DNA of 64,000 bases from Gillisella taibaishanensis (GCF_001938985.1 NZ_MKIN01000023.1:401075-465074); one strand, 5' to 3'; counted from the stretch's first letter, positions 1 through 9,503 are shown. Made by a program: numbers and translations. Notes: generated from the sequence alone by a model not told the origin.

Positions 1-891
1 ATCAGCTTCATCGATCTTCCGTAGAGCACGACGGATACCTTCCTGCTCCACGGCTTCATCGGTGTCTCTAATTCCGGCAGTGTCATACAGCCGGACCACA
101 TAACCTTCAAGATCAATATCGCAGTGCAGAATGTCGCGTGTCGTACCAGCATAATGCGTGACGATGGCAATATCGCGTCCCGCGAGTGCATTGATTAAAC
201 TCGATTTGCCGGCATTCGGCGGTCCAGCAATCACCACTTTAAATCCGTCGCGGATGATCTCGCCACGTTTTTCATCTGCCAGGGTCTTACTGATCTTGTC
301 ATGCAAGGCGCGGACACTGGTCCAGACTTGGTCAGAAACGGATCCTGGTATGTCGCCTTCATCGGAAAAATCGAGCTCCGCTTCGATCATCGCTCGGGCA
401 TGGATCAGCAACTCTCTCCACTCTGCGTAGGTTCGAGTTGCCTCGCCACCGGCCTGAACGATCGCCTGGCGACGCTGCATTTCCGTTTCAGCCGCCAGCA
501 GGTCGGCAAGCCCTTCAACTTCCACAAGATCAAGCTTGCCATTCTCAAAAGCACGGCGTGAAAACTCACCCGCTTCGGCCAGGCGACAATCTTTAAATGC
601 AGCCATCTCCGAGAGGATAGAATTGACCACAGCTAGACTACCATGCACATGAAATTCGCCGCAGTCTTCGCCAGTGAATGAGGCAGGTCCGGGGAAAAAC
701 AGCACTAAGCCCCGATCTATAACGTCACCGTCACGGTTACGAATCGATTTTAGTGTCGCCTGGCGTGGCTCCGGCACAGGACCACAGAAGTGCTCGAGCA
801 GCTGAGCAACCGAGGGACCGGAAAACCGGATGACCGCAACCCCGCAGGGGAGGGCGCCGGTTGAAAGGGCAAAGATAGTGTCGCTGGTCAT
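1..891 (-). CDS. mnmE: tRNA uridine-5-carboxymethylaminomethyl modification GTPase MnmE (partial)
   Basis: MnmE works with MnmG to modify the wobble uridine of some tRNAs in the cytoplasm. The window edge cuts the gene, leaving the first 297 codons of about 440. Translating the reverse strand from the ATG at 891 gives a start MTSDTIFALSTGALPCGVAVI, typical of the folate-binding N-terminal domain. A G domain follows, with a P-loop read as GPPNAGKSSLINAL around residue 220 and a DTAG G3 motif near residue 275. The frame stays open to base 1. In Rhizobiales the next genes leftward are usually mnmG, rsmG, parA and parB; they lie outside the window. Confidence 0.93.
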   Translation of the reverse strand, partial: MTSDTIFALSTGALPCGVAVIRFSGPSVAQLLEHFCGPVPEPRQATLKSIRNRDGDVIDRGLVLFFPGPASFTGEDCGEFHVHGSLAVVNSILSEMAAFKDCRLAEAGEFSRRAFENGKLDLVEVEGLADLLAAETEMQRRQAIVQAGGEATRTYAEWRELLIHARAMIEAELDFSDEGDIPGSVSDQVWTSVRALHDKISKTLADEKRGEIIRDGFKVVIAGPPNAGKSSLINALAGRDIAIVTHYAGTTRDILHCDIDLEGYVVRLYDTAGIRDTDEAVEQEGIRRALRKIDEAD

Positions 892-971
892 TACTAAACC
901 GAATGGTCCAAAGAGCTGTAATCAATGCGGCCGAAAATGCTCGGCTGCCATCGATGATCTCACGCCTACCG

Positions 972-1007
972 AAAAATGCAAAACCTCCGGCCAGGGACCG
1001 GAGGTTT
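972..1007 (-). terminator. Terminator of rho
   Basis: There is a perfect 10-bp inverted repeat, AAACCTCCGG at 981-990 and its complement at 998-1007, with a 7-base loop. On the reverse strand it is followed within a few bases by a short T run (972-976). It lies 31 bases after the rho stop codon and before mnmE, so it probably ends rho transcription. Confidence 0.75.
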
Positions 1008-1037
1008 CCGTAAATGAATCCGGCTTACAAAATCGGA

Positions 1038-2303
1038 TCAGGTGTTCATCGACTCGAAGAAGTCGCCATTCGTCTTGGTCTGTTTCAACTTGTCGATCAG
1101 GAACTCGATAGCATCCGTGGTGCCCATCGGTGCCAGAATCCTCCGCAGCACGAAAATCTTCTGCAGATCCTGGCGGGGGACCAGCAGGTCTTCCTTACGT
1201 GTTCCGGACTTCAGAATATCCATCGACGGGAAGATGCGCTTATCGGCGACCTTCCGGTCGAGCACGATTTCCGAGTTGCCCGTGCCCTTGAACTCTTCGA
1301 AAATGACTTCGTCCATACGGCTGCCAGTATCGATCAGCGCCGTTGCAATGATCGTCAAGGAGCCGCCTTCTTCGATGTTACGCGCGGCACCGAAGAAACG
1401 CTTCGGCCGCTGCAGGGCGTTGGCGTCCACACCACCCGTCAGAACCTTACCGGAAGAGGGGACAACAGTGTTATAGGCGCGGCCGAGGCGGGTGATGGAA
1501 TCGAGCAGGATCACGACATCGCGACCGTGCTCGACAAGACGCTTGGCCTTTTCAATGACCATTTCCGCGACCTGCACATGCCGTACTGCCGGCTCATCGA
1601 AGGTCGATGACACGACCTCGCCACGCACGGAGCGTTGCATGTCAGTGACTTCTTCCGGCCGTTCATCGATCAGCAGAACGATCAGGTAGCATTCCGGATG
1701 GTTGGCGGTGATCGAATGGGCGATGTTCTGCAAAAGCACCGTCTTACCAGTGCGTGGCGGAGCGACGATCAATCCACGCTGGCCTTTGCCGAGCGGGGCA
1801 ACCAGATCGATTACGCGCGACGAAAGATCCTTGGAGGTCGGGATTTCCAGTTCCATCTTGAACCGCTCGTTTGGATAGAGCGGAGTCAAATTGTCGAAGT
1901 GAACCTTATGGCGGATCTTTTCCGGATCCTCAAAATTGATCGTATTGACTTTGAGCAGAGCGAAATAGCGCTCGCCTTCCTTCGGACCCCGGATCGGGCC
2001 TTCAACGGTATCGCCAGTCTTCAGCGAAAAACGCCGGATCTGCGAGGGGGAAATATAGATATCGTCAGGACCCGGCAGGTAATTCGCATTGGCCGAGCGC
2101 ATGAAACCGAAACCGTCCTGCAGCAGTTCGACGACGCCCTCGCCGATGATTTCCACGTCCTGGCTTGCCAGCATCTTCAGGATGGCAAACATCAATTCCT
2201 GTTTGCGCATCGTGCTGGCATTTTCGACCTCAAGCGATTCCGCAAAGGCCAGCAGATCGGTTGGCGATTTGCTCTTGAGTTCTTGTAGCTTCATTTCAGC
2301 CAT
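1038..2303 (-). CDS. rho: Transcription termination factor Rho
   Basis: Rho is the hexameric RNA-dependent ATPase/helicase that ends transcription at Rho-dependent sites. The 421-residue length is normal. The protein starts [21 protein letters not shown] cold-shock-like RNA-binding domain covers about residues 50-120 ([20 protein letters not shown]). The Walker A motif is [12 protein letters not shown] near residue 180, and Walker B is [16 protein letters not shown]. The frame is open for another 30 codons upstream, but the ATG at 2303 matches the family start and the extra residues look like leader. It is the last gene of a leftward run hemE-hemJ-rho with a 196-base gap before it, so it probably has its own promoter. 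Confidence 0.97.
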   Translation of the reverse strand: MAEMKLQELKSKSPTDLLAFAESLEVENASTMRKQELMFAILKMLASQDVEIIGEGVVELLQDGFGFMRSANANYLPGPDDIYISPSQIRRFSLKTGDTVEGPIRGPKEGERYFALLKVNTINFEDPEKIRHKVHFDNLTPLYPNERFKMELEIPTSKDLSSRVIDLVAPLGKGQRGLIVAPPRTGKTVLLQNIAHSITANHPECYLIVLLIDERPEEVTDMQRSVRGEVVSSTFDEPAVRHVQVAEMVIEKAKRLVEHGRDVVILLDSITRLGRAYNTVVPSSGKVLTGGVDANALQRPKRFFGAARNIEEGGSLTIIATALIDTGSRMDEVIFEEFKGTGNSEIVLDRKVADKRIFPSMDILKSGTRKEDLLVPRQDLQKIFVLRRILAPMGTTDAIEFLIDKLKQTKTNGDFFESMNT

Positions 2304-2433
2304 GAAGGGGACCATAAATCTAACTTGTTGGGGAAGGGCGTGCGGGGAATGTATCGGTTCTGCCAGGGGGACTGGCGAATACGAGAGATGCATGCCACGA
2401 AAAGAGATAGCGGGAAAATAGCTGTTTGGAGGC

Positions 2434-2453
2434 CGCGCCGCAAGAGGCGCGGA
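2434..2453. other. Hairpin in the hemJ-rho gap
   Basis: A GC-rich inverted repeat, CCGCGCC at 2434-2440 and GGCGCGG at 2447-2453, has a 6-base loop. On the reverse strand it is not followed by a T run, so it is not a classic terminator for hemJ. It may be an mRNA structure in the rho leader. The function is unknown. Confidence 0.35.
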
Positions 2454-2499
2454 AAATTTCGTTCACATTTCGGGCTAGCAGAGCCCTATCCTACGAAAA

Positions 2500-3039
2500 T
2501 CAAAAGGGCTTCACGACCACGAGAATGACGATCACGATCATCAGTACTGTCGGGATCTCGTTGAATGCCCGCCAGAACCTGGGGGTTTTCAAGTAAGTGC
2601 CCCGGCCGAATGACTTCGCAGCCATGGCGAGGTATTCATTGGCGGCGGTGAGACAAAGCACCGCAGCCAGTTTGGCATGCAGCCAGCCCCCCTGAAAATC
2701 GAAAACCGACCAGGCGAGGTAAAGGCCAAGAATCCAGGACAATGTCATCGCCGGACGCATGATCACGTTCATCAGACGCCGTTCCATCACCGCGAATGTT
2801 TCGGCCTGCTGCGAACCTGCAGGGGCGTCGAAATGGTAGATCAGCAGCCGCGGCATGTAGAGAAGCCCTGCCATCCAGGAAATGATGGCAATGACATGCA
2901 GCGCCTTGATCCAGAGATAGGCACGATCTGGGCCGGCCATAAACAGACCTGCAACAATCAGGACGAAAACAACAAGCGCTATCAAGGCCCGCCGCCCTGC
3001 GGCTCTTCCAGTGGCTTTGCTGCTCTGCTTGTCGCTCAT
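2500..3039 (-). CDS. hemJ: Protoporphyrinogen oxidase HemJ
   Basis: HemJ is an inner-membrane haem-binding protein that oxidises protoporphyrinogen IX to protoporphyrin IX in bacteria lacking HemG/HemY. The family core is clear: KALHVIAIISWMAGLLYMPRL (His48 is the conserved haem-ligand candidate), MERRLMNVIMRPAM and a final hydrophobic helix ending VVVKPF. Several hydrophobic segments are visible (about 18-36, 42-66, 92-112, 118-140, 160-178). At 179 residues it is longer than many homologues because of a basic N-terminal tail of about 40 residues. The gene starts 3 bases after the hemE stop, so the two haem genes form one transcription unit. Confidence 0.93.
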   Translation of the reverse strand: MSDKQSSKATGRAAGRRALIALVVFVLIVAGLFMAGPDRAYLWIKALHVIAIISWMAGLLYMPRLLIYHFDAPAGSQQAETFAVMERRLMNVIMRPAMTLSWILGLYLAWSVFDFQGGWLHAKLAAVLCLTAANEYLAMAAKSFGRGTYLKTPRFWRAFNEIPTVLMIVIVILVVVKPF

Positions 3040-3042
3040 GAC

Positions 3043-4077
3043 CTAGCTCGCTTTCAGACGCACATGTTGCACGAGATCGCGCACGGTTTCCGGATCGGCC
3101 TGCGGGGTGATGCCATGACCGAGATTGAAGATCAGCGGGCCTGCCCCGAGCCTCCCGAGAATTCTGTCTATGCCATCGCGCATCGGCTGACCACCCGCCA
3201 CCGCCAGCATCGGATCGAGATTACCCTGCACAGGGCCATCCTTTTGTAGCTCTGCTGCGAAAGACAGCGGAACGCTCCAATCCAGCCCGATGGCATCAGC
3301 AGCGGTTTTCTGGCGATAATCTTTCAGGAGAAGCCCCGCACCCTTGGCGAAGGCGATGATCTTGGCATCGGGACGCTGGCTGCGCACTTTGTCGATGATC
3401 CGCTTTACAGGACCGATGCAGAAGGTGGCAAACTCTTCCTCACCCAATACCCCAGCCCAGGAATCGAAAATCTGAACGGCGTCCGCGCCGGCTTTGAGCT
3501 GGGCCAGCAGATATTCTGCCGAAAGATCCGCGAGATGATCGAGCAGGTATCGAAATTCGCGGGGATGGCGATAGGCGAACAATCGGGCAGGAGCCTGGTC
3601 AGGTGTGCCGTGGCCGGCGATCATATAGGTCGCCACTGTCCAGGGCGCACCGCAGAAGCCGAGCAGCGTCGTTTCATCAGGCAATGTCTTACGCAACCGT
3701 GCCACGGTCTCAATCACAGGATTGAGATGTGGAAAGACCGATTGCTCCTTCAGGGCTAAAATCTCCTCCGGACTGATCGGCGTCATTTCCGGACCCTTGC
3801 CTTCGGAGAAGGTGACATTCCGGTTGAGGGCGTCAGGAATAACGAGAATGTCTGAAAACAGAATGGCTGCATCGAAGCCGTAACGCCGGATCGGCTGCAG
3901 GGTGACTTCGGTCGCAAAGTCCGGCGAATAACAGAGATCCAGGAAACTTCCAGCCTTCGCCCGCGTTTCCCGGTACTCAGGCAGATAGCGACCAGCCTGC
4001 CGCATCAACCATATTGGGGGCGGAGAGAGGGTCTGCCCCTCGAGCACTTTCAAGACGGTCCGATTTTTCGCGCTCAA
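3043..4077 (-). CDS. hemE: Uroporphyrinogen decarboxylase HemE
   Basis: HemE removes four carboxyl groups from uroporphyrinogen III to give coproporphyrinogen III in haem synthesis. Both family signatures are present: [16 protein letters not shown] near the N-terminus and [14 protein letters not shown] near residue 145; the FSDIL segment carries the catalytic aspartate. There is no ATG at the start. I chose the TTG at 4077, giving [14 protein letters not shown], because GAAAGG lies 7 bases upstream. A TTG at 4092 would add five residues but has no ribosome site. Length is 344 residues, normal for the family. The gene flanks the putative oriC, as in Caulobacter and Sinorhizobium. Confidence 0.95.
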   Translation of the reverse strand: MSAKNRTVLKVLEGQTLSPPPIWLMRQAGRYLPEYRETRAKAGSFLDLCYSPDFATEVTLQPIRRYGFDAAILFSDILVIPDALNRNVTFSEGKGPEMTPISPEEILALKEQSVFPHLNPVIETVARLRKTLPDETTLLGFCGAPWTVATYMIAGHGTPDQAPARLFAYRHPREFRYLLDHLADLSAEYLLAQLKAGADAVQIFDSWAGVLGEEEFATFCIGPVKRIIDKVRSQRPDAKIIAFAKGAGLLLKDYRQKTAADAIGLDWSVPLSFAAELQKDGPVQGNLDPMLAVAGGQPMRDGIDRILGRLGAGPLIFNLGHGITPQADPETVRDLVQHVRLKAS

Positions 4078-4298
4078 GGTCGTGCCTTTCAAATTATAAA
4101 AAGAGAGATCTTCTTTTTTCTATTTCTAAGAGTCTGTGAGTAGCAAGGGTTAAAGGTCGTACACAGATTAACGATGTTCGTCCGACGTTAACCTCCTGGA
4201 TGGGATAGAAGAAGGAGTGTTTGGAAAACTCATTGTTCAAATGGCACTTTAATCAAGAAAATCAATTTTTTAGGCTCAGATTCGTATTGAAGCCCATC

Positions 4299-4307
4299 TG
4301 TGGATAG
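4299..4307 (-). promoter_or_regulatory. DnaA box, 8 of 9
   Basis: TGTGGATAG is the complement of the DnaA box TTATCCACA with one mismatch at the outer base. It lies in the hemE-ppsR gap, 47 bases left of a full box. Confidence 0.6.
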
Positions 4308-4345
4308 AAGATGGATAGAAATCCGATTATCAAAATTTCTTCCGC

Positions 4346-4354
4346 TTATGCACA
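4346..4354 (+). promoter_or_regulatory. DnaA box, full TTATNCACA match
   Basis: TTATGCACA matches the relaxed DnaA consensus TTATNCACA exactly. It is one of the cluster of boxes in the hemE-ppsR gap. Confidence 0.65.
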
Positions 4355-4388
4355 GCCCCTGTGAAAACCTCGCTGAACGGGTTAGGTC

Positions 4389-4397
4389 TGTGGATAA
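4389..4397 (-). promoter_or_regulatory. DnaA box, perfect
   Basis: TGTGGATAA is the exact complement of TTATCCACA. A weaker 7/9 box, TTATCCCGA at 4406-4414, follows at once on the other strand. Confidence 0.7.
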
Positions 4398-4481
4398 AAC
4401 CCGGCTTATCCCGAGGGGTGAGGTCGAGGGCGTGGAAACGGGATTTCTCTCCCGGTCTATCAACAGCAGGGGCAGGATAAC

Positions 4482-5303
4482 GTGGAGAACAAAAAAAACT
4501 TCTTCCATCTGCACCTGATTTCTGACTCGACCGGTGAAACTTTGATCTCGGCTGGGCGTGCGGCCGCGGTGCAATTTCAGCATTCCAGTCCGATCGAACA
4601 TGTTTATCCGCTGGTGCGAAATCGGCGCCAGGCCGATGCGGTACTGCAGTCGGTCGATAAGGAACCCGGCATCGTACTCTATACAATCGTCGACCCTGAA
4701 CTCGCGGATTTCGTCGATCGTAAATGCGTTGAGCTCGGCGTTCCCAGTGTCAACGTTCTGGAGCCTATTATCGGCACGTTCCAGACCTATCTAGGTCCGC
4801 TGGCGCGTCGTCGCGTCGGTGCGCAGCATGTGATGAATGCCGATTATTTCGCCCGCATCGAAGCATTGAATTACACGATGGACCATGATGACGGGCAGAT
4901 GGTCGAGGATTATGACACGGCCGACGTCGTGATTGTCGGTATCAGCCGGACATCGAAAACGCCGACGAGTATCTATCTTGCCAACAGAGGTATCAAGACG
5001 GCCAATATTCCGATCGTGCCCGGGGCGCCGTTGCCGGACTCTCTGCTTGCGGCAACTAGACCACTGATCGTCGGGCTAATTGCCACGTCAGACCGGATTT
5101 CCCAGGTGCGGGGTCACCGGGAGCTTGGCAGCGTCAGCGGTTTTGATCCGAGCGGCTATACCGACCGCGCGAGCATTGCCGAAGAACTGAAATATGCACG
5201 GTCACTCTGTGCACGCCATAACTGGCCGGTGATCGATGTCACCCGTCGCTCGATCGAAGAGACGGCTGCGGCAATCATTGCACTGCGCGCCAAGCCGCGC
5301 TAG
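4482..5303 (+). CDS. ppsR: Pyruvate, phosphate dikinase regulatory protein (DUF299)
   Basis: This family is a bifunctional kinase/pyrophosphorylase that switches pyruvate phosphate dikinase (or PEP synthase) off by ADP-dependent threonine phosphorylation and on again by phosphorolysis. The 273-residue protein begins [15 protein letters not shown], the conserved family start, and has the nucleotide-binding loop [16 protein letters not shown] near residue 150. Translation starts at GTG 4482, with GGCAGGA upstream. It is divergent from hemE across the putative origin; the Caulobacter origin is likewise flanked by hemE and a DUF299 gene. The target enzyme gene is not in the window. Confidence 0.93.
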   Translation: MENKKNFFHLHLISDSTGETLISAGRAAAVQFQHSSPIEHVYPLVRNRRQADAVLQSVDKEPGIVLYTIVDPELADFVDRKCVELGVPSVNVLEPIIGTFQTYLGPLARRRVGAQHVMNADYFARIEALNYTMDHDDGQMVEDYDTADVVIVGISRTSKTPTSIYLANRGIKTANIPIVPGAPLPDSLLAATRPLIVGLIATSDRISQVRGHRELGSVSGFDPSGYTDRASIAEELKYARSLCARHNWPVIDVTRRSIEETAAAIIALRAKPR

Positions 5304-5345
5304 AGCCTGAAACAAAGGCCGGCTGGTCCGGCGATGAGGGTTTCA

Positions 5346-5945
5346 ATGAAAAGTCCGATCATTCTTGCCTCCACCAGTCCCTTCCGCAAACATCTGCTGA
5401 CCGAGGTGGGCCTTACCTTTTCCACGGCTGCCCCTGATGTCGATGAACGCGAAATCGAGGGCAGGGCCGAACATCAGCATCTTTCGCCTGAACAATTGGC
5501 CGAGTTGCTGGCTTGTGAGAAGGCCCTCGCGGTCAGCCGCCGGCATGATGGAGCGCTGGTGATCGGCGGCGACCAGGTGATGGCTTTGGGTGATCGCGTC
5601 TATCACAAACCGAAGGATATGGCCGCTGCCCGGGATCAGTTGCTAAGCCTGCGCGGCGAAACGCATACTCTCTATAGCGTGCTCGCCATTGCTAAAGACG
5701 ACGAGATCATTTGGCGGCGTGTGTCTCTCGCGCATATGAGCGTGCGGATGTTCAGCGAAGCTTTTCTCGATGATTATCTTGAAAAGGCCGGCGACAAGAT
5801 CTTGAAAAGCGTTGGCGGCTATCAGATCGAGGGCCGCGGCCTGCAATTGTTTTCGGCGGTCGAAGGCGATTACTTCACCATCGTCGGTGTGCCGCTTCTA
5901 CCGCTTCTCGAAAAACTTCGGCAACTGGACGTCCTGCATGCATGA
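5346..5945 (+). CDS. maf: Maf-family nucleoside triphosphate pyrophosphatase
   Basis: Maf proteins hydrolyse non-canonical or excess nucleoside triphosphates to monophosphates and have been linked to septum control. The start [15 protein letters not shown] motif ([13 protein letters not shown]), the [11 protein letters not shown] segment with the likely catalytic aspartate, the KPKD segment and the GGYQIEGRG motif are all present. I chose the ATG at 5346 (199 residues) because GAGGG lies 5 bases before it; an upstream ATG at 5334 lacks a ribosome site. The gene overlaps aroE by 8 bases, so translation of the two is coupled. Confidence 0.93.
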   Translation: MKSPIILASTSPFRKHLLTEVGLTFSTAAPDVDEREIEGRAEHQHLSPEQLAELLACEKALAVSRRHDGALVIGGDQVMALGDRVYHKPKDMAAARDQLLSLRGETHTLYSVLAIAKDDEIIWRRVSLAHMSVRMFSEAFLDDYLEKAGDKILKSVGGYQIEGRGLQLFSAVEGDYFTIVGVPLLPLLEKLRQLDVLHA

Positions 5946-6798
5946 TTCACGTGAAACACTCGCACCCGCTGCATTCGTTGCCGGCTTTCCAATCAAGCAC
6001 TCACGCTCTCCCCTCATCCATTCCTACTGGCTGCGCCAACATGGCTTGGAAGGGGATTACCGCAAAGTTGAAGTTGCGCCTGATGATTTTGCCAATTTCC
6101 TCGATGGTGTGAAATCGGGCCGCAATCCCTACCGTGGTGGCAATGTTACAATCCCTCATAAGGAAGCGGCATACCGTATTGCAGATGTCAGAGATGAGGT
6201 GGTCGTGCGGCTCGGCGCGGCCAATACGCTCTGGCTGGAAGAAGGTCGTCTGCACGCAACCAATACCGATGTCTATGGCTTCCTTGCCAATCTCGACCAG
6301 CGCTGTCAGGGCTGGGATGCCGCAAAACGCGCTGTCGTTCTTGGTGCGGGCGGCGCCAGCCGGGCGATCGTCCATGGCCTGCTCGATCGCGGTCTCGAGA
6401 GAATAGATATTGTCAACCGCACTGAGGCGCGCGCGCAGGAACTCGCGGCCCATTTCGGGGAAGCGGTCGCCGGTCATGGCATGGAAAAGCTGCATCACGT
6501 TCTGCGGGGTACTCAACTGCTGGTCAATACAACCTCACTTGGCATGAACGGCGAGGATGTGCCGCAGATCGACTGGGGGTCGTTCTCTCCTCATGCATTG
6601 GTCACGGACATTGTTTACACACCGCTGGAAACGGGCCTTTTGCGCCAAGCGAAAGCAGCAGGACTTGCGACAGTCGATGGGCTCGGCATGCTGCTGCATC
6701 AGGCGGTGCCCGGCTTTGAAAAATGGTTCGGGATCAGGCCAGAGGTAACGGATGAGTTGCGGCAGTTGGTAATCGCTGATCTGGAGGCGCATGGATGA
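5938..6798 (+). CDS. aroE: Shikimate dehydrogenase AroE
   Basis: AroE reduces 3-dehydroshikimate to shikimate with NADPH in the chorismate pathway. The substrate-binding start is [15 protein letters not shown], the catalytic Lys-Asp region reads [13 protein letters not shown], and the Rossmann glycine loop is [16 protein letters not shown] near residue 130; the C-terminal [19 protein letters not shown] is typical. Length from the ATG at 5938 is 286 residues. It overlaps maf by 8 bases and coaE by 4 (ATGA). Codons 3-7 lie inside a 15/16 parS match, so this part of the gene is under two constraints. Confidence 0.95.
   Translation: MHDSRETLAPAAFVAGFPIKHSRSPLIHSYWLRQHGLEGDYRKVEVAPDDFANFLDGVKSGRNPYRGGNVTIPHKEAAYRIADVRDEVVVRLGAANTLWLEEGRLHATNTDVYGFLANLDQRCQGWDAAKRAVVLGAGGASRAIVHGLLDRGLERIDIVNRTEARAQELAAHFGEAVAGHGMEKLHHVLRGTQLLVNTTSLGMNGEDVPQIDWGSFSPHALVTDIVYTPLETGLLRQAKAAGLATVDGLGMLLHQAVPGFEKWFGIRPEVTDELRQLVIADLEAHG
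5943..5958. other. parS: parS (ParB binding) site 1, 15 of 16
   Basis: TGATTCACGTGAAACA differs from the near-universal parS palindrome TGTTTCACGTGAAACA only at position 3. It lies about 1.5 kb from the putative oriC and inside the maf-aroE overlap, where it encodes Asp-Ser-Arg-Glu-Thr near the aroE start. Confidence 0.8.
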
Positions 6799-7376
6799 TC
6801 CGCATCGGCCTCACGGGCTCAATAGGCATGGGCAAGACGACCACGGCAGATTTCTTCCGCCAGGAGGGCGTGCCGGTCTATGATGCCGACGCCGCAGTGC
6901 ATGATCTATATCGCGGTGAAGCCGTCGATCCGATTAGTGCAGAATTCCCCGAGGCGATCGTAAACGGTGTCGTCAATCGCGATATCCTCAGTCGAACTCT
7001 GGCTCAGAATCCGGATAAGCTTAAGAGGTTGGAGGCGATCGTGCATCCGCTTGTTCGCCGCAAGCAGCGAGATTTTATTGACGATCAGGATCTGGCAGGT
7101 GCTGACCTGGTCGTTTTCGACATTCCGCTGCTGTTTGAGACCGGCGGCGAAAAGCAACTCGACAAGGTGGTTGTCGTCAGCTGCGATGCTGCCACGCAGA
7201 AGCGTCGGGTTCTGTCTCGACCTGGCTGGACTGAGGACAAGTTGGCTTTGGTCTTATCGCGCCAGATGCCTGACGCTGAGAAACGAGACCGGGCCGATTT
7301 TGTAGTCGACACTGGCAATGGACTGCAGGCGGCCCAGGCGCAAGTCAGGGCGATCGTCACTCAGCTTCGCAGCTAA
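6795..7376 (+). CDS. coaE: Dephospho-CoA kinase CoaE
   Basis: CoaE performs the last step of coenzyme A synthesis, phosphorylating the ribose 3'-OH of dephospho-CoA. The P-loop is [17 protein letters not shown] at the N-terminus, followed by [12 protein letters not shown] and [20 protein letters not shown], all family hallmarks. It has 193 residues, a normal length. The ATG overlaps the aroE stop as ATGA. It is probably the last gene of the ppsR-maf-aroE-coaE run, since dnaQ follows after a 131-base gap. Confidence 0.95.
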   Translation: MIRIGLTGSIGMGKTTTADFFRQEGVPVYDADAAVHDLYRGEAVDPISAEFPEAIVNGVVNRDILSRTLAQNPDKLKRLEAIVHPLVRRKQRDFIDDQDLAGADLVVFDIPLLFETGGEKQLDKVVVVSCDAATQKRRVLSRPGWTEDKLALVLSRQMPDAEKRDRADFVVDTGNGLQAAQAQVRAIVTQLRS

Positions 7377-7507
7377 AGACTGGATAAGCAGCGCGCATCG
7401 ACGTGCAAAAGCCAAAAGCCTGATGTAATCAAGACTGGATCGGCGCGGTGCGGGCTCGATAATTAAGCAACGCCGATATCGGCAGACAAAAGTATTCAGG
7501 AGCGATG

Positions 7508-8236
7508 ATGCGCGAAATCGTATTCGATACAGAAACCACTGGCCTTGAAAGCAAGATGGATCGGGTCATCGAAATCGGTGGTGTGGAACTGTTCAACCAT
7601 TTCCCTACCGGGCGAACCTTCCATGTGTATATCAACCCTGCTGACCGGGCGATCCATCCGGACGCGCTGGCGGTACATGGTATCACGCCCGAGTTCCTGA
7701 AGGACAAGCCTCTTTTCGCCGACATAGTTGAGGACCTCGTAGCGTTTTTCGACGGTGCCAAATGGGTGGCGCATAACGCGACTTTCGATATGGGCTTCAT
7801 CAACGCCGAGTTGGAGCGGCTTGGTCGTCCGCCAGTTGGTCCCGAACATGTAATCGACACGCTTTCGCTGGCGCGGCGCAAGCACCCGATGGGGCCGAAC
7901 ACGCTTGACGCGCTCTGCCGGCGCTACGGTATCGACAATTCGCACCGTACCAAACACGGCGCGCTTCTCGACTCCGAACTATTGGCAGAAGTCTATATTG
8001 AAATGCTGGGTGGCCGTCAGGCGACCTTCGGTCTGGAGCAGGCGGGGAGCGATGACCGGCGCAGCCGCAGTAATGATGCGGAAGTCGTCGTTGAAATTAC
8101 CGCACGTCCGCGACCATTGGCGCGGCGCCTCAGTGATGACGAACAGCAGCGGCACGCCGCGCTCGTCAAGCGGCTGGGACAGAAAGCCATCTGGGCCCAA
8201 TATGGCCAAGCTGAAAAGGCGGACACAGCATCATGA
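7508..8236 (+). CDS. dnaQ: DNA polymerase III epsilon subunit (3'-5' proofreading exonuclease)
   Basis: DnaQ is the proofreading exonuclease of the replicative polymerase. All three DEDDh exonuclease motifs are present: Exo I FDTETTG at residues 6-12, Exo II HNATFDMGF near 97, and Exo III HGALLDSELLA near 155. The C-terminal quarter (about 185-242) is charged and variable and should carry the polymerase alpha contact. Two ATGs are adjacent; I prefer 7508 because AGGAG ends 5 bases before it (only 2 before 7505). The gene is convergent with secB and they share a terminator. Confidence 0.95.
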   Translation: MREIVFDTETTGLESKMDRVIEIGGVELFNHFPTGRTFHVYINPADRAIHPDALAVHGITPEFLKDKPLFADIVEDLVAFFDGAKWVAHNATFDMGFINAELERLGRPPVGPEHVIDTLSLARRKHPMGPNTLDALCRRYGIDNSHRTKHGALLDSELLAEVYIEMLGGRQATFGLEQAGSDDRRSRSNDAEVVVEITARPRPLARRLSDDEQQRHAALVKRLGQKAIWAQYGQAEKADTAS

Positions 8237-8265
8237 AAAAAGCCCGGCATTGCCGGGCTTTTTCG
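8236..8265. terminator. Bidirectional terminator between dnaQ and secB
   Basis: AGCCCGGC at 8241-8248 pairs with GCCGGGCT at 8252-8259 around a very short loop. An A run precedes it and a T run follows it, so it can work on both strands for the convergent dnaQ and secB genes. Confidence 0.85.
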
Positions 8266-8294
8266 TTCTCAGTGATCGCGCTGAAGGCAAGGCG

Positions 8295-8756
8295 TCAGTT
8301 GACGCGAGCCTGCTCTTCGGCAAAGCGCTGTGCGAACATCTGAGCGAAATCGATCGGATCGATCATCAGCGGAGGGAAACCGCCATTGCGCGTCGCGTCG
8401 GCAATGATCTGGCGAGCGAACGGGAACAGCAGGCGGGGGCATTCGATGAACAGCACCGGCAGCATATGTTCCTGCGGGAAGCCGGTGATGCGGAACACGC
8501 CGCCATAAACCAGTTCGGCCGCAAACACGATCTTGTCTTCGTCACGGGCTTCGGCGGTCAGCGACAGCACGACATCGAAGTCGTTGTCAGACAGCGGATT
8601 TGCGTTGACGTTGACATTGATATTGATCGAAGGGGCCTTGTCCCGGGCCTGGAGCGAGCGCGGTGCGCCCGGATTTTCGAAGGACAGATCCTTGATATAC
8701 TGGGCAAGGATATTCAGGGACGGGCTCTCCGCCCCATTGTCATTTTCATTGGCCAT
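8295..8756 (-). CDS. secB: Protein-export chaperone SecB
   Basis: SecB is a homotetrameric cytosolic chaperone that keeps preproteins unfolded and delivers them to SecA. The 153-residue protein has the family core [19 protein letters not shown] near the start, then VYGGVFRI and a [32 protein letters not shown] stretch that is diagnostic. A glutamate/asparagine-rich N-terminal tail precedes it. It is transcribed leftward, convergent to dnaQ and 71 bases from fxsA, which is in the same direction. Confidence 0.96.
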   Translation of the reverse strand: MANENDNGAESPSLNILAQYIKDLSFENPGAPRSLQARDKAPSININVNVNANPLSDNDFDVVLSLTAEARDEDKIVFAAELVYGGVFRITGFPQEHMLPVLFIECPRLLFPFARQIIADATRNGGFPPLMIDPIDFAQMFAQRFAEEQARVN

Positions 8757-8827
8757 CGGGGTTCCTCAAGGCATTATGGTTCGAGGCCATCTAACATTTC
8801 GACAGGGGGCTTACAACCCTTTCGCCC

Positions 8828-9382
8828 TTAACCTTCATCCTTGGGAAGGCGGGTCCAGGGCGAGGATCCGCCTGGATTCTGCCTATGGTAGTCACCTTCA
8901 TCCAAATCGATGATGTCGCCGCTGTCCACGGGACCCTGACGACGCGGGTCACGGTGATTGCCCGGATCACGATCAGCAAAACCCGCGCCTGGACCACCGC
9001 CTCGCGCCCTGCGGCGGCCAGTCTGGACGACCACAAGGCGAGGGCTGATGATTTTCCACAGAGTGGAGCGGACCACGGGGATCAGCAACATCAGTCCAAG
9101 AATATCGGTAATGAAGCCTGGCAGGATCAACAGCAGACCACCGAACACTTGTGCTGTGCTGCTCAGAACACTTTGTGCTGCCTGCTGCGGATCACCTGAC
9201 CGGGGGCGGCGCAGGCGTTGGGCAAGGCTGATCCCTTGGCTTCTCAGAACCAGCACGCCGAGAAGACTCGACGCGATCACCAAGGCGATAGTTGCCAGCA
9301 CGCCCAGCCACTGGCCGACCAGAACGAAGCCGGTGATCTCCATCAAAGGCAGCAAAAGGAAGAAAAGGGCAGTCAGGCGCAT
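8828..9382 (-). CDS. fxsA: FxsA-family membrane protein
   Basis: FxsA is a small cytoplasmic-membrane protein; in E. coli its overproduction relieves phage T7 exclusion by F plasmid PifA, and its normal role is unclear. The family core is visible: LPLMEITGFVLVGQWLG in helix 1, a second hydrophobic stretch (about 28-46), and LLILPGFITDILGLMLLIPVVR. The tail from about residue 125 is hydrophilic and rich in Gly, Arg and Asp. Length is 184 residues. It is divergent from the Tim44-like gene, with 121 bases between them for two promoters. Confidence 0.88.
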   Translation of the reverse strand: MRLTALFFLLLPLMEITGFVLVGQWLGVLATIALVIASSLLGVLVLRSQGISLAQRLRRPRSGDPQQAAQSVLSSTAQVFGGLLLILPGFITDILGLMLLIPVVRSTLWKIISPRLVVVQTGRRRARGGGPGAGFADRDPGNHRDPRRQGPVDSGDIIDLDEGDYHRQNPGGSSPWTRLPKDEG

Positions 9383-9503
9383 CAGGGGTCCTTCGAAGCA
9401 ATTGTCCGATGTTTCAAAGAAGTCTCATCGGGCTATTTGAATGCAGCATCTATGCAGACTATATGGATAGGGAAAGCTTCAAATTAAACAGCGGTGCGGT
9501 GGC

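Larger units (their letters stand above)
4078..4481. other. oriC: Putative chromosomal replication origin (oriC)
   Basis: This is the only long gap in the first 14 kb and it lies between divergent hemE and ppsR, the known origin position in Caulobacter and Sinorhizobium. It contains two full DnaA boxes (4346-4354 and 4389-4397), one 8/9 box (4299-4307) and a weaker 7/9 box (4406-4414). AT-rich blocks lie at about 4088-4130 and 4245-4275. Two GANTC (CcrM) sites lie at 4130-4134 and 4279-4283. Three TTAA half-sites (4150, 4168, 4188) recall CtrA sites, but none has the N7 spacing. I found no credible gene here. The hemE and ppsR promoters should also lie here. Confidence 0.8.

Noticed and set aside
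4150..4191. Full CtrA sites (TTAA-N7-TTAA) in the origin region
   Set aside because: Three TTAA motifs exist but their spacing is 18 and 20 bases start to start, not 11.
4230..4601. Reverse-strand frames across the hemE-ppsR gap
   Set aside because: They cover DnaA boxes and the start of ppsR, and their translations look non-coding.
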